64,000 bases of DNA from Malassezia japonica (taxonomy: Eukaryota; Basidiomycota; Malasseziomycetes; Malasseziales; Malasseziaceae), in the NCBI RefSeq assembly GCF_029542785.1, contig NC_083370.1, forward strand, positions 1,426,001 through 1,490,000, in the 5' to 3' direction. A program made the position numbers and the translations under genes. Below, piece after piece: positions 1 to 9,463 of this stretch (its first letter is position 1; every line of letters begins with the position of its first letter). Below the pieces are notes generated by a model. That model saw only the letters and a list, made by a program, of their open reading frames with translations. It was not told where the DNA came from and did not search any database.

Positions 1-823
1 CCAGGTCTGGGACGTGAACCGCGGCATGCGTCTCCGCACGCTGCGGCCGGACCCCAACGGCGGCGCCGACGCCAGCACGATCAATGCGCTGGCCTGGGCA
101 CCGGACGGCACGCTGAATGCGGGCTACGCGAGCGGCCTCATCCGCGAGCACGACGTCCGCCAGCGCAGCTCCATTACGCGCTCGCTGGACCGTGCGCATT
201 CCGCGCAGGTCTGTGGCCTGGAGTGGCGCGCGGACAGCGCGCTGCTCGCCTCGGGTGGCAACGACAACGTGGTCAAAGTATGGGACCGGCGCACGTCGGT
301 CGCCAAGATGCGCAAGGAGAACCATGCGGCGGCGGTCAAGGCGCTCGCCTGGTCGCCGCACAACAGCAGCCTGCTCGCGACGGGCGGCGGCAGCGCCGAC
401 CGCTGCATCCACTTTTGGAACACGACGCAGAACACACGCGTGCAGACGATCCAGACTGGCGCACAGGTGACGTCGCTGCAGTGGGCGCCGCACTACCGCG
501 AAATTGTCTCGTCGCACGGCGTCGCGAGCGCGGAAAGCAACGAAGGCGCGCTCTGCGTGTGGGCGCACCCCTCCGGGCAGAAGGTGGCCGAGGTGCAGGC
601 GGCGCACGACGGTCGTGTCCTGCACACGAGTCTGAGCCCCGACGGCCAGTCGCTCGCGACGGTCGGCAGCGACGAGAGCCTCAAGTTCTGGCGCGTCTTT
701 GAGCAGAGCGTCGAGCAGAGCAAGGGTGCGCAGCGCGGCATCCTTGGCTCGGGCTACAAAGGCATGCTCGGCACGTCGCGTCCGGGCGCAGGCGGCGCAG
801 CTGCGCCGCGCTCGCTGCGTTAG
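1..823 (+). CDS. Cdc20/Cdh1-family WD40 APC/C activator, C-terminal part (5' end outside window)
   Basis: Only the C-terminal beta-propeller is present; the reading frame is already open at base 2 and stops at 821-823. About six WD repeats are visible. The signature follows the Cdc20/Cdh1/Fizzy family: GGNDN, then AVKALAWSPH, LLATGGGSADRCIHFWN, a VSSHG segment and SPDGQSLATVGSDESLKFWRVF. Family members recruit substrates to the anaphase-promoting complex. The protein ends in RSLR after a Gly/Ala-rich tail, not in the Ile-Arg dipeptide that many activators use to dock on APC/C, so a meiosis-specific or divergent activator cannot be excluded. The N-terminal C-box that would separate Cdc20 from Cdh1 lies outside the window. 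The 3' end faces the MFS gene with a 26 bp gap. Confidence 0.85.
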   Translation, partial: QVWDVNRGMRLRTLRPDPNGGADASTINALAWAPDGTLNAGYASGLIREHDVRQRSSITRSLDRAHSAQVCGLEWRADSALLASGGNDNVVKVWDRRTSVAKMRKENHAAAVKALAWSPHNSSLLATGGGSADRCIHFWNTTQNTRVQTIQTGAQVTSLQWAPHYREIVSSHGVASAESNEGALCVWAHPSGQKVAEVQAAHDGRVLHTSLSPDGQSLATVGSDESLKFWRVFEQSVEQSKGAQRGILGSGYKGMLGTSRPGAGGAAAPRSLR

Positions 824-849
824 TTGATAGTATTCTATACATAATACTC

Positions 850-2235
850 CTAGTAGACATAATCGCGCTGGATCAGCGCTGCCGCCACGAGATTCGCGGC
901 GCCAAACACGACAAAGACCAGGCCGCCCGTGCCGCGGTCCCACGCGCCGAGGGCCGAGCGCAGTGGCGGAAAGCCGGCCGCGACAATAATGTTGGAGATC
1001 CAGTTGACGCTGAGGCCGAACGAGGAGCCGAGCGAGCCGTACTGTGCGGGAATCACTTCGGGGAGGATCACAAACGGCACGGGCCCCAGGCCCATGGAGA
1101 AGCACGCAATGACGCACAGGATCGCGATCGCGCTCAGCGCCGCGTACCCGTACGTGAGGCTGTACGCGAGCACGAAGCAAAAGAGGCCCATGCCGCTCGC
1201 CGAGCCGACCAGCAGCGCCTTGCGGCCCACGCGTTCTTCCGAGATGAGGAAGATCGGCGGAAAGGTCAGGGCACCGTTCACGACCGTGATCAAGAGCCCG
1301 ATCTGGCTCGCGAGCGTCGGCATGAGCGACGAGAGGATGCCGGTACTGTAGTATAGGATGGCATTCACGCCGCTCAGCTGCTGCGCGGCCTGCGTGAGGC
1401 CAACGAGCCACAGGCCGCGGCGCAGCTGGGGGTCTCTGCGCCAGTCTGGCGCGGTGCGCTGCGCGGTCTCGTCCGGCGGCGTGGGCAGCACTTCGTACGT
1501 CGCCGTGCCCCACAGGCGCTTGCGGATCGTTTCGGGGCTCTGGGGCGCCGCCGCGGCGAGGTGCGCGCCCTCGCCCTCGAGCCACCCCGGGCTCTCGCAC
1601 GCCCAGAGCGCGCCGATAAGCAGCTGGCACGCGGCAAGCACCGCGCTGACTTGGGGAACGTAATAGGTCGGCGCGTTGGCTGACACGACGAGCGTGCCTG
1701 TCGCCTGGGCCACAAAGATGCCGCACACGACCGCGACCTGGTTCAGGATGCCGACCTCGCCGCTGAGCGCTGGCGGCGAGATCTCCTGGAGGTACAGCGG
1801 CACCTGCACGACGCCGATCCCCGCGCCGATGCCCTGGAGGAGGCGCGCCAAGGAGAGCATCGCAAACGAGGACGACACGCAGAGGAGGATGCCGCCTGCC
1901 AGGACGCACGCTGCGCTCGCCTGGAGGCACGCGCGACGCCCCGCGTGCATGTACCGCGCGACGCTCCCGCACGCCAGCGACGAGAGCGTGCCGCCGATCG
2001 TGAACATGGTGGTCACCAGTCCGAACGCGTTATTCGACAGGCCAAAGCATGCGGCGCTGCCTGTGCAAGTCAGCCGGTGCTCGAGTGCATTGAGCTCCGA
2101 GATTCCAAAGCCAAACTGAAAAACGCACAGCACCACCCATGCGATCATCCCCGCCAAGGCGGCTCGTATTGGCGTCCGTGCCATGGTGGGGAAAGATTGC
2201 TGACTCATCGAAATACGCCCGAATTGAGAAGACAT
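850..2235 (-). CDS. MFS sugar-porter family transporter
   Basis: A 461-residue polytopic membrane protein of the sugar porter branch of the major facilitator superfamily. Visible hallmarks are GRRACLQ after TM2-3, RLLQGIGAGIGVVQVPLYLQEI (the sugar-porter R-G-G/E pattern), QQLSGVNAILYYSTGI in TM7, ERVGRKALL in the second half and a PxxPxVILPEVIP segment. The central loop is long, as usual. I chose the ATG at 2235 (MSSQFGRIS); the frame is open upstream, but that stretch overlaps the divergent ferredoxin gene and has no transporter character. Substrate cannot be read from sequence; a vacuolar or plasma-membrane hexose transporter is the likely class. Its start codon lies only 24 bp from that of YAH1, so the two promoters must overlap each other's 5' coding sequence. 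Confidence 0.85.
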   Translation of the reverse strand: MSSQFGRISMSQQSFPTMARTPIRAALAGMIAWVVLCVFQFGFGISELNALEHRLTCTGSAACFGLSNNAFGLVTTMFTIGGTLSSLACGSVARYMHAGRRACLQASAACVLAGGILLCVSSSFAMLSLARLLQGIGAGIGVVQVPLYLQEISPPALSGEVGILNQVAVVCGIFVAQATGTLVVSANAPTYYVPQVSAVLAACQLLIGALWACESPGWLEGEGAHLAAAAPQSPETIRKRLWGTATYEVLPTPPDETAQRTAPDWRRDPQLRRGLWLVGLTQAAQQLSGVNAILYYSTGILSSLMPTLASQIGLLITVVNGALTFPPIFLISEERVGRKALLVGSASGMGLFCFVLAYSLTYGYAALSAIAILCVIACFSMGLGPVPFVILPEVIPAQYGSLGSSFGLSVNWISNIIVAAGFPPLRSALGAWDRGTGGLVFVVFGAANLVAAALIQRDYVY

Positions 2236-2259
2236 TGTTTTTTCCGTACGCTGCTTAGC

Positions 2260-2831
2260 ATGGCGAGTGTGGCACAGGTCCTGCGACGCAATCTTGCGGT
2301 GGCGCCGCGCATGGCACTGCGCGCGCCTGCGGTGTGCCGTGCCTCCCCCGCGGCACCGCTTGCGACCCGGTTTCTGCATACAACACGGCGTATGTACGAG
2401 TGGCGCTGACCTAGCTTCCTTGCACGAAGGCATTACGCGCCCCGAGCCAGGGACAGGGTAGGTGTTGTGGCTGACGCAGGATCAAGATCAACTTTAAGGA
2501 CTCGAATGGGAACCCCATCAAGACCGTCGAGGCGAACGAGGGCGACGACCTGCTGAGCATTGCGCACGAGTACGACATCGACCTCGAAGGCGCCTGCGAG
2601 GGCTCGATTGCCTGCTCGACGTGCCACGTCATCCTCGACGAGGACGCATACTACCATCTCGAGGAGCCCGGTGATGACGAAAACGACATGCTCGACCTCG
2701 CCTTTGGCCTCACCGACACGTCGCGCCTCGGCTGCCAGGTCAAGGTCGAAAAGGCGCTCGACGGCCTCAACGTACAGCTCCCCGCAGCGACGCGCAACAT
2801 GTACGTGGACGGCGCCAAGCCGGGTCATTAG
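2260..2831 (+). CDS. YAH1: mitochondrial adrenodoxin-type [2Fe-2S] ferredoxin
   Basis: Spliced model of three exons: 2260-2389, 2415-2457, 2480-2831, with introns of 25 and 22 nt; 174 residues. The first ~43 residues are Arg/Ala-rich with no acids and end in LHTTR, a matrix-targeting presequence. The mature part reads RPEPGTGIKINFKD and contains the cluster ligands C97, C103, C106 (CEGSIACSTC) and C143 (SRLGCQ), with the family segment EEPGDDENDMLDLAFGL. Yah1 passes electrons from ferredoxin reductase to mitochondrial iron-sulfur assembly and to heme A synthesis. Both introns are needed: without them the presequence and the ferredoxin domain lie in different frames. The second intron follows the rigid 22-nt layout found throughout the window. 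Confidence 0.93.
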
Positions 2832-2852
2832 CTATGTAATCTGGTATAGGTC

Positions 2853-4692
2853 CTACGCATCCAGCAAGGAAAGGTCAAAGGGGCCAGGCACCAGGCCGAG
2901 GCGCTTGTACAGCGATGACATCTTTTCCTCGTTCGACGAGATCGTGTCGCGCGCCTGGCCTTTGTGGCCACGCAGCAGCGTCACGACCTTGCCGGGCGCC
3001 CGGCGGCCATCGCGGCCGATGCGCGCGACGCGCCCAGCAAGGTGGGTATACTGCACCGCGTCGCCCACGGCCGGCATGCCGACCAAAAAGACGTGCGTCA
3101 GGCCGGGCACGTCGAGGCCGCGCGCGCTGCTCGACTGCAGCAGGTAGAGCACCGGCGATTCGTGCGGCGCGGCGCGGCGTTCGGGCGACACAACCTGCAC
3201 CGGCACGCCGAGCGCCTCGAGCGCCGCCTGCGTCTTGCGCATGCTCCAGCGCGGGGGAAAGAGCGCGAGGCCGCTCTGGACACCATCGGCCGCAAACGCA
3301 AACGCAAGCGCCTCGAGCAGCGCCGCATCAATCACATGCTCTTCCGGGCCGTCGGACGGGGAGACGGGCGCGCGCTCGGTGCGCATCTCACGGGGCACGG
3401 CGTCCGAGGCGCTCCGCGCCAGGTTCCGGATCGGCGGCAGCTGCAGGCCCGCGTCCGCGTACGGCGCGTCGCCCGGCGTGTCTACGACGAGGCACGTGTG
3501 CGAAATCTCACGGGGCAGCGCTGCCGACGCCGACGCGCCGTCCGTGAGGCCCGTCTGGTCGAGGTAGCATGCCGTGTCGCGTGTCTCGCGCGTGTTGGTG
3601 CGGAGCCATCCGGTGCGTGCGCCGAGAAAGTGGCGCAGCACCGAGTTGGCCGTCGCGCTCGTGCAGATCAGCTGCAGCGGCACCGTGCCGGGCTCGCGCG
3701 GGAGCGCAGGCGCGAGGTCCTGCGCCTTTTCGGCGCCGCGATACTGCGCGCGGCGCACATGCTCCGGCGGGCGCTTTTCGGGGCCACGGCGGGGCCCGGT
3801 GCGCTCGAGGCCGGCGGTGAGCAGGCGCTCGCCCCCCGAGTAGGTCGCGCGCCGGAGCATCACCTGGTTCAGCAGCTGGAGGCCCGGCGTGCTATGCGTC
3901 TGGTGGCGCCACACTTGCTTCGCGCTCGGAAAGCGCCCTGGGAGCTGGAGGAGCGCATCCGCCTCGTCCAGTGCCACGGTACGGATCGTCTCGAGGCCCA
4001 GCAGCGAGCGGCCCTCTGGTTCGTTCAGCAGCTCCAAAAACCGCGTCGGTGTTCCGACTACCACATGCGGCGGTGATTCCCGAAGTTTGGAACTTTGCAT
4101 AGCTGCATCCTGTCCGCGCACCACGCATTGGATCACGGCGTCCATCGAGGTAGCGAGCTGTGTGGGGACGAGCGCACGCGCCCACGCCATGTACTGTTCC
4201 GCCAGCTCGTTGCTCGGCACGATGATCCACGCCGAAATGCCGGCCGCCGGCGCTTTTCCTGCGTGACGAAAGAGCAGGCGGGGCTTCGCGAGCAGCGCGA
4301 GCAGCAGCGCGAGGCTCTTGCCCGAACCGGTATGCGCGCGCAGGATCACGTCACTTGGCGACAGGACGGCCGGAATGAGCGCGGCCTGCGCCGGCGTCGG
4401 CTCCGCCACATGCGGCATCGTCGCGGTGAGCTGCGCACAGAGCGTCGGCGAGAGGCCTAGTTTCTGGATAAGACGCGCAACGTACCTCGAATGCCGACGA
4501 CGGCTTCCCCTCGGCCCCGGCAGGCGCGGCGGTCGCGGCGAAGCGCGCGGGCCACGCAAAGCGCGCCCAGCGCGCGGGCGGGAGGATCCCGGGCCTAGCA
4601 ACCCGAGCCACCTCCAGTGCGCTCCTGCGCACCAAGGATGGAATCACGCCGCCCATCTTGATGGGGCGCCGTGCCAAGACGTCGCTGCCCAT
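2853..4692 (-). CDS. DEAD-box RNA helicase, probably mitochondrial (Mrh4-like)
   Basis: Exons 4692-4486 and 4463-2853 separated by a 22-nt intron (4464-4485) in phase 0; 605 residues. Motif I is AHTGSGKS (residues 112-119), the Q-motif region PTPAQAALIP precedes it, motif II is DEAD, motif III SAT, and motif VI HLAGRVARIGRDG. A long low-complexity insert separates DEAD from SAT. The first exon is basic and Ala/Arg-rich with few acids, consistent with a mitochondrial presequence, which is why Mrh4-type function in mitochondrial ribosome assembly is the leading guess. The splice joins SSAFE to KLGLSPT. Its 3' end converges on YAH1 with 21 bp between stops. Confidence 0.85.
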
Positions 4693-4884
4693 TTACGAAA
4701 GACCGCCACAACGCCGCGGAGGGATGCAGGAAATTTCGCCCGCCCGACAAATCACACGGCCATGTACGCAGCCAACACATGTTTAGTCAGCGAAACGCGT
4801 CGGTGTTGCAAGCGAAAGTTGTTTGGCTGCGTGCCTTTTGACAAGTCGAGTGTCGCTCTGACCCACCACCCAACTTCGGTGAGA

Positions 4885-7620
4885 ATGGCAGGCCCTGGGC
4901 CATACCTGACTGTGGATCCCCCTGGAGGGGGTCCGGTCGCTCGGGAATCGAACGTACAGGGCTCACGACCACCAGAATTTGATGAACACGACAATCATTC
5001 GATCATGGATGCGTACGGCTCTCCGGACGCAAGCGACGACGACGAACTGCCACGCAGCGTCCACGGCGAGGCAATGGGGGGGAGCAGGCCATCTACGGCG
5101 ATGCACAGCCCTTTTGTGAAAAACCTGCCTCTGGTGCCTGACGCTACGCCGGGGTCGGGCCAGCTGCACCCCACACCTCGACTCCCTCCTACGCTGACGC
5201 TCGCAGCATCGCCCACGATCGACTCGCCGGACAGCGAGTCACCCGCCGTGATTTATGCGGAGGCGTTTGCGACCGACGATGCCACGCCGCAGATGCCCTC
5301 CGGACGCTGGTCGTCCGTGCAGCCCGAAGAGGAGGCACAGCCCGGGGCTGTGGCTGCCAACTCGGTGTGGCCGGAGAGCGATGCGCCACGGCAGTCGACA
5401 CCCCCGCCGCCATCGACGCCGCCGCACGCATCGACACCGCCGCGCGTGTCGACGCCGCCGTCGATGCAACGGCACCAGAGTACGGCCGGCCAATTTGATA
5501 TCCCGACCTATTACGGAGATGACAGCGACGACATGATCAACGTGATCGACTCGTACGACCGTGCGCCGACGCGGCAGTTATCGCGCACATCGATGCGCAG
5601 CAACGCATCGCCGTCGCTCGCAGCGAGCATCGTCGACGAATACGGGAGCTTGTCGCGCATGTCTTCGGTGGTGTCCCGCTCCGGTACCTTTCAGAAGCGG
5701 CATCCCCATGCGACGCTTCCAGATACGCCGCAGAACATGTCGGGCAAGCGCCAAGAGGTTATGCGCCGCGGGACGGCCGAGAGCGACGATACCGGTGTGA
5801 TGAGCGACAGGTACCCGGGCGCCTATCCAGCGTCATACACCGGCCTCGATTCGCCGCTCTCCTCGCCGGGACGCCGCCAGATTATCCGTGCGTATGCGCC
5901 GCGCGTCGGCGACACGAGCGAGGCGGACCACTCGGTGGTGTCTTTTCCGGACCAGTCCACGGACCAGTTCATCCTGCCGCCGGACTATCAGTCGCAGGTG
6001 TTCCTCGGCGACCACCCGGAGCAGCTCTATGGTGCAGACCGCGACTGGGACGAGCGCAAGCTCGCGGGCAAAAACCACTTTTCGATTCGCGGCATTGCCA
6101 ATCTGAGCGCGCTCATCCTGCTTGTTCTGTCTGTGCTCATGCTCTTTTTGGGCTACCCGTTGCTGAGTGCCTACCGCTCCTTTACCCAAAATCGCGCGCG
6201 TGCGCAGCTCTTGGGCCAGCAGCCCGACGCGCCGATCCAGACACTCAACATCGACCACCTGCGCAACTCGCTCATTGACCCCGACACACCAATGGAGGAG
6301 CGCAACCGGACGCGGTTCCGCGACGGAAAGCCCATGAAGCTGGTCTTTAGCGACGAATTCAATGTGCCGGGGCGCTCGTTTTACCCCGGCGAAGATCCTT
6401 TCTGGCAAGCCGAGGATCTTCATTACTGGCAGACGGAGAACTACGAATGGTACGACCCCGAGACGATCACGACACAAGACGGCGACCTGGTGATTACACT
6501 CTCGGAGAAGCCTGAGCGCGGCCTCAACTTCCGCGGCGGGCTCTTGTCGAGCTGGAACAAGTTTTGCTTCACGGGCGGCTACCTGGAGGTACGCTTGCAG
6601 CTGCCCGGCAGGAACAATGCCTCGGGCCTGTGGCCTGCCGTGTGGACGATGGGCAATCTCGGTCGTGCTGGCTACGGTGCGTCGACCGAGGGCCTGTGGC
6701 CGTACTCGTACGACTCGTGCGACGTCGGCACGATGACGAACCAGACCTACCTGGACAGCCAAGGCGGCGGCCCCGTTGCCGCCGAGACGTCCGGGCACTA
6801 TGTGGACCAGTACGGCCCAGCGCTGAGTTTCCTGCCCGGGCAGCGCCTGAGCCGGTGCACATGCCCGAACAGCGACGACCACCCCGGCCCCAGGCACCCC
6901 GACGGCACGTTTGTCGGCCGTTCTGCGCCCGAGATCGATGTGCTGGAAGCCGCAGCAAACAATGGCGAGGACGAGCATGGCCAGGTGTCCATGTCGCTCC
7001 AAGTGGCGCCTTTTGACGATGCGTACAACATCTCGCAGGCGAACGGGGGGTTTATCAATCACAACAACTCGAAGCATGCCGCGAAGCTGAATGACTATAC
7101 CGGCTCCTCCTTCCAGCAGGCGGTGTCTGCCAAGGTGAATACGACGGACGCCGCTTATCAATACACGGGGGGTGAATACGATGAATACGGCTTCGAGTAC
7201 AGTCCAGGCGGCGGCCCTGACTCGTACATTACGTGGACCTTGTCCCAGGAGCCTGCAGTCACCTTTAATGCCACGGCGCTTGGGCCGAACCCAAGGACAG
7301 AGGTGGGGCAGCGCCTCATCCCTCAGGAGCCCATGTACATCCTGATGAACCTCGGCATTGCGTCTTCCTTTGCTTGGGTGAACTGGGACGTACTCAGCGC
7401 CGAGTTCCCTGCTGTGATGCGCGTGGACTATGTTCGTGTCTGGCAGGAGGTGGACAAGATCAATGTCGGTTGCTCGCCTCCCGACTTCCCCACGGCGGCG
7501 TACATCGAAAAGCACCATGATGCATATCACAACACGCAGTATACCTCTTGGCTTCGGCCCAAAGACGAGGGAGGCTATGATCATCCTTTCCCTGGGAATA
7601 TGCTCAAGGGCGAATGCTAG
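4885..7620 (+). CDS. KRE6: Kre6/Skn1-type beta-1,6-glucan synthesis protein (GH16 fold, type II membrane)
   Basis: A 911-residue protein. The N-terminal ~400 residues are cytosolic, Ser/Pro/Thr-rich and acidic. One transmembrane segment lies at about residues 403-427 (ALILLVLSVLMLFLGYPLL). A lumenal SKN1/KRE6 domain follows: FSDEFNVPGRSF, NFRGGLLSSWNKFCFTGGY, WPAVWTMGNLGRAGYGAS and the GH16-like catalytic motif EIDVLE at 683-688. This topology matches yeast Kre6 and Skn1, which act in the ER/Golgi in cell-wall beta-1,6-glucan synthesis. I chose the ATG at 4885 because the frame upstream lacks plausible coding character; an in-frame ATG at 4762 is the alternative. It has no intron, unlike most neighbours. 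Confidence 0.9.
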   Translation: MAGPGPYLTVDPPGGGPVARESNVQGSRPPEFDEHDNHSIMDAYGSPDASDDDELPRSVHGEAMGGSRPSTAMHSPFVKNLPLVPDATPGSGQLHPTPRLPPTLTLAASPTIDSPDSESPAVIYAEAFATDDATPQMPSGRWSSVQPEEEAQPGAVAANSVWPESDAPRQSTPPPPSTPPHASTPPRVSTPPSMQRHQSTAGQFDIPTYYGDDSDDMINVIDSYDRAPTRQLSRTSMRSNASPSLAASIVDEYGSLSRMSSVVSRSGTFQKRHPHATLPDTPQNMSGKRQEVMRRGTAESDDTGVMSDRYPGAYPASYTGLDSPLSSPGRRQIIRAYAPRVGDTSEADHSVVSFPDQSTDQFILPPDYQSQVFLGDHPEQLYGADRDWDERKLAGKNHFSIRGIANLSALILLVLSVLMLFLGYPLLSAYRSFTQNRARAQLLGQQPDAPIQTLNIDHLRNSLIDPDTPMEERNRTRFRDGKPMKLVFSDEFNVPGRSFYPGEDPFWQAEDLHYWQTENYEWYDPETITTQDGDLVITLSEKPERGLNFRGGLLSSWNKFCFTGGYLEVRLQLPGRNNASGLWPAVWTMGNLGRAGYGASTEGLWPYSYDSCDVGTMTNQTYLDSQGGGPVAAETSGHYVDQYGPALSFLPGQRLSRCTCPNSDDHPGPRHPDGTFVGRSAPEIDVLEAAANNGEDEHGQVSMSLQVAPFDDAYNISQANGGFINHNNSKHAAKLNDYTGSSFQQAVSAKVNTTDAAYQYTGGEYDEYGFEYSPGGGPDSYITWTLSQEPAVTFNATALGPNPRTEVGQRLIPQEPMYILMNLGIASSFAWVNWDVLSAEFPAVMRVDYVRVWQEVDKINVGCSPPDFPTAAYIEKHHDAYHNTQYTSWLRPKDEGGYDHPFPGNMLKGEC

Positions 7621-7676
7621 TTACCAATAGTCACGACAAAATCACACCTATCGCTTGTACGAATCCACACACCGAT

Positions 7677-8338
7677 TTAGGCGGTCTGCTGAGGGCACGA
7701 AGCCGCCAGGTGGTCGCCCGAGCCACACGAGTAGCACGAGCGCTGGGGCGGCTGCGAGCAGTTGCGCGACATGTGGCCGAACTGGCCACAGTTGTAGCAC
7801 TTGGGGCCGTCGCCGCCGGCGCCGGCGCCGGCGCCCATCGCACCCGAGGCCGACGGGCACTCGCGGCTAATGTGGCCGGCACCGCCACAGTTGTAGCAGC
7901 CGCGGCTGTTGCCGCGCGCACCAGTGGGGTTCTTGGGGCAGGCACGCGCCATGTGGCCGACCTCACCGCAGCGGTAGCACTCCTGGCCGCTCTGCGCGCT
8001 CTCGGCGGGCTGCGTCGGGCAGTCGCGCGACAGGTGCTCGGTGCTGTTGCAGCGGAAGCAGGCCTTGGGCATCGTCTCCTGCGGGCAGTCAGACGAGACG
8101 TGGCCCTGCTCGTTGCAGTTGTAGCTGCGGTTACATCCTCTGTTCGCACACTTACCAAGTCGGGTTGCCGGCCGTCGGGCACGATGCAATGTTGTGTCCA
8201 GCTAGGGGTCAGTCGACAACACGTACGACGTCCACAGCTAAAAAACGAAACAAAACGCGACAAAAAAAGTACGCCCCATCAGCCCCCCTTCTTCACAACG
8301 TGTGACACCCACTTATAACAGCTCCTCGAAAACGACAT
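7677..8338 (-). CDS. GIS2: CCHC zinc-knuckle RNA-binding protein (Gis2/CNBP/Byr3 type), seven knuckles
   Basis: Spliced model: exons 8338-8313, 8237-8227, 8201-8156, 8124-7677; introns 75, 25 and 31 nt; 176 residues. Exon 2 is an 11-nt microexon. Seven CX2CX4HX4C knuckles result: CYNCGRPGHNIASC, CYNCNEQGHVSSDC, CFRCNSTEHLSRDC, CYRCGEVGHMARAC, CYNCGGAGHISREC, CYNCGQFGHMSRNC, CYSCGSGDHLAASC. The first is assembled from three exons, which strongly supports the model because every junction restores a Cys or His in register. Knuckles 3 and 7 deviate in the usual Gly before His. Gis2/CNBP proteins bind single-stranded nucleic acid and polysomal mRNA. The first donor is GTGGGT, weaker than the others. 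Confidence 0.9.
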
Positions 8339-8459
8339 CCTCAGCAAAAATCTTCACCGTGGCAAGACGAACGGCGCTCCGCGGCTTTTTCGGGGGTGTC
8401 GCGTGCCGTGTACGGAGCCATGTGATTGGATGGCTACAGTGGAGGTGTGTATACTACCG

Positions 8460-9368
8460 CTAGCGCGCAATCCGCACGACGCGCTTGCGCTGGCGGCGGC
8501 CGAGCGCGGGCTGCTGAGGCGCGGCAGGCTTTTCTTCCTCCTCCTCCTCCTCGTCATCGTCGCCACCGAGGCCCATGCTACTCATCATGCTCCCCAGAGG
8601 ACCCATGTTTTGCAGCGCACCCGCCGCGCCGGCCATCTTGGACAGGTCCATGCCCAGCATCCCGGCCGGCACTGCCGGCGAGTGCGGCGGATAGATCTCG
8701 TCCACCGCAATGCGCCGGATCACACGCTCACGCTCGCGCATCGGGTTGCGCGCCCGCGCCGGCGCGCCGCGCTTGCTCTTGGGCTGCTTCACCACCGGCA
8801 GCGGCGGCGGCTTGCCGCCGGCAACAGGCTGCAGCGTCGTCGCGAGCGCTTCCAGCAGCTTTTGTTTCGTAGGGAGGTCAGAACGCACGAGGCTGCCGTC
8901 GTCCTTGTGCAGCTTGATCTTGACACGCCCCGGATTTGCCCAGTCCCGGGGATGCGTGCGATAGGGCTCGTGCATGTACTCGAGCCGCAGCTGCTTGGCC
9001 GCATTCGAGATATACTGACTGTTGGGGTGGAGCACCGCTTTTTCGTAGGCAACGCGGCGGCACCCCTTGCGGTAGCGCTGCTTTGCGTCGAGATAAATGG
9101 GGTACACGCACGTCCAGTGCTTGTGCGGGCCGTCCTCTTCGCCATCGTCTGCCACGTTCGGCGCGGCATGGCGCGGCGCACTGCCGCTGCTCGCGCCGCC
9201 GCCAGTCATCTGCGCCATCATCTCCTGCATCATATCCATGCTCGGCACGTTGCCTGCATTTTGCGCAGACATGCCCGGCAAGTCGAACTGCGTAAGTACA
9301 TCGTGCGGCGCGCTACGCACGTCTGTGTCGTCATTGAACTCCTCCACCGTTGCGTGCGGCGCCGCCAT
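8460..9368 (-). CDS. SEC65: signal recognition particle subunit SRP19 homologue (Sec65)
   Basis: A 302-residue protein with the SRP19 core at about residues 85-185: CVYPIYLDAKQRYRKGCRRV, VLHPNSQYISNAAKQL and PRDWANPGRVKIKL. SRP19 binds SRP RNA and promotes assembly of SRP54 for co-translational targeting to the ER. The N-terminal part carries a Met-rich stretch (MDMMQEMMAQM), and the C-terminus has an acidic run followed by a basic tail (RRQRKRVVRIAR), both common in fungal Sec65. No intron is needed. The gene is divergent from ProRS, sharing a 95 bp promoter with a CACGTG site at 9417-9422. Confidence 0.9.
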   Translation of the reverse strand: MAAPHATVEEFNDDTDVRSAPHDVLTQFDLPGMSAQNAGNVPSMDMMQEMMAQMTGGGASSGSAPRHAAPNVADDGEEDGPHKHWTCVYPIYLDAKQRYRKGCRRVAYEKAVLHPNSQYISNAAKQLRLEYMHEPYRTHPRDWANPGRVKIKLHKDDGSLVRSDLPTKQKLLEALATTLQPVAGGKPPPLPVVKQPKSKRGAPARARNPMRERERVIRRIAVDEIYPPHSPAVPAGMLGMDLSKMAGAAGALQNMGPLGSMMSSMGLGGDDDEEEEEEEKPAAPQQPALGRRQRKRVVRIAR

Positions 9369-9416
9369 CTCGGTCTACAGCAATCACGGCGGTCGCGAAG
9401 AAGCTGCTGACTAAGC

Positions 9417-9422
9417 CACGTG
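9417..9422. promoter_or_regulatory. CACGTG palindrome between SEC65 and ProRS genes
   Basis: CACGTG lies in the 95 bp between the divergent start codons at 9368 and 9464. The same hexamer recurs in many short intergenic regions of the window; it is the classic bHLH E-box (Cbf1-type) core. Confidence 0.5.
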
Positions 9423-9463
9423 GTACAGCAGCGCGGCGCCGCGCCTTTTTGCTCTGTGCACTG

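Noticed and set aside
14..823. complete gene starting at an internal codon of the first WD40 protein
   Set aside because: The propeller is already in progress at base 2, so the gene is truncated by the window edge.
5833..7584. 583-codon open frame antisense to KRE6
   Set aside because: It mirrors the conserved GH16 coding sequence; its product is Arg/Val-rich with no domain character. It is a by-product of GC-rich codon use.
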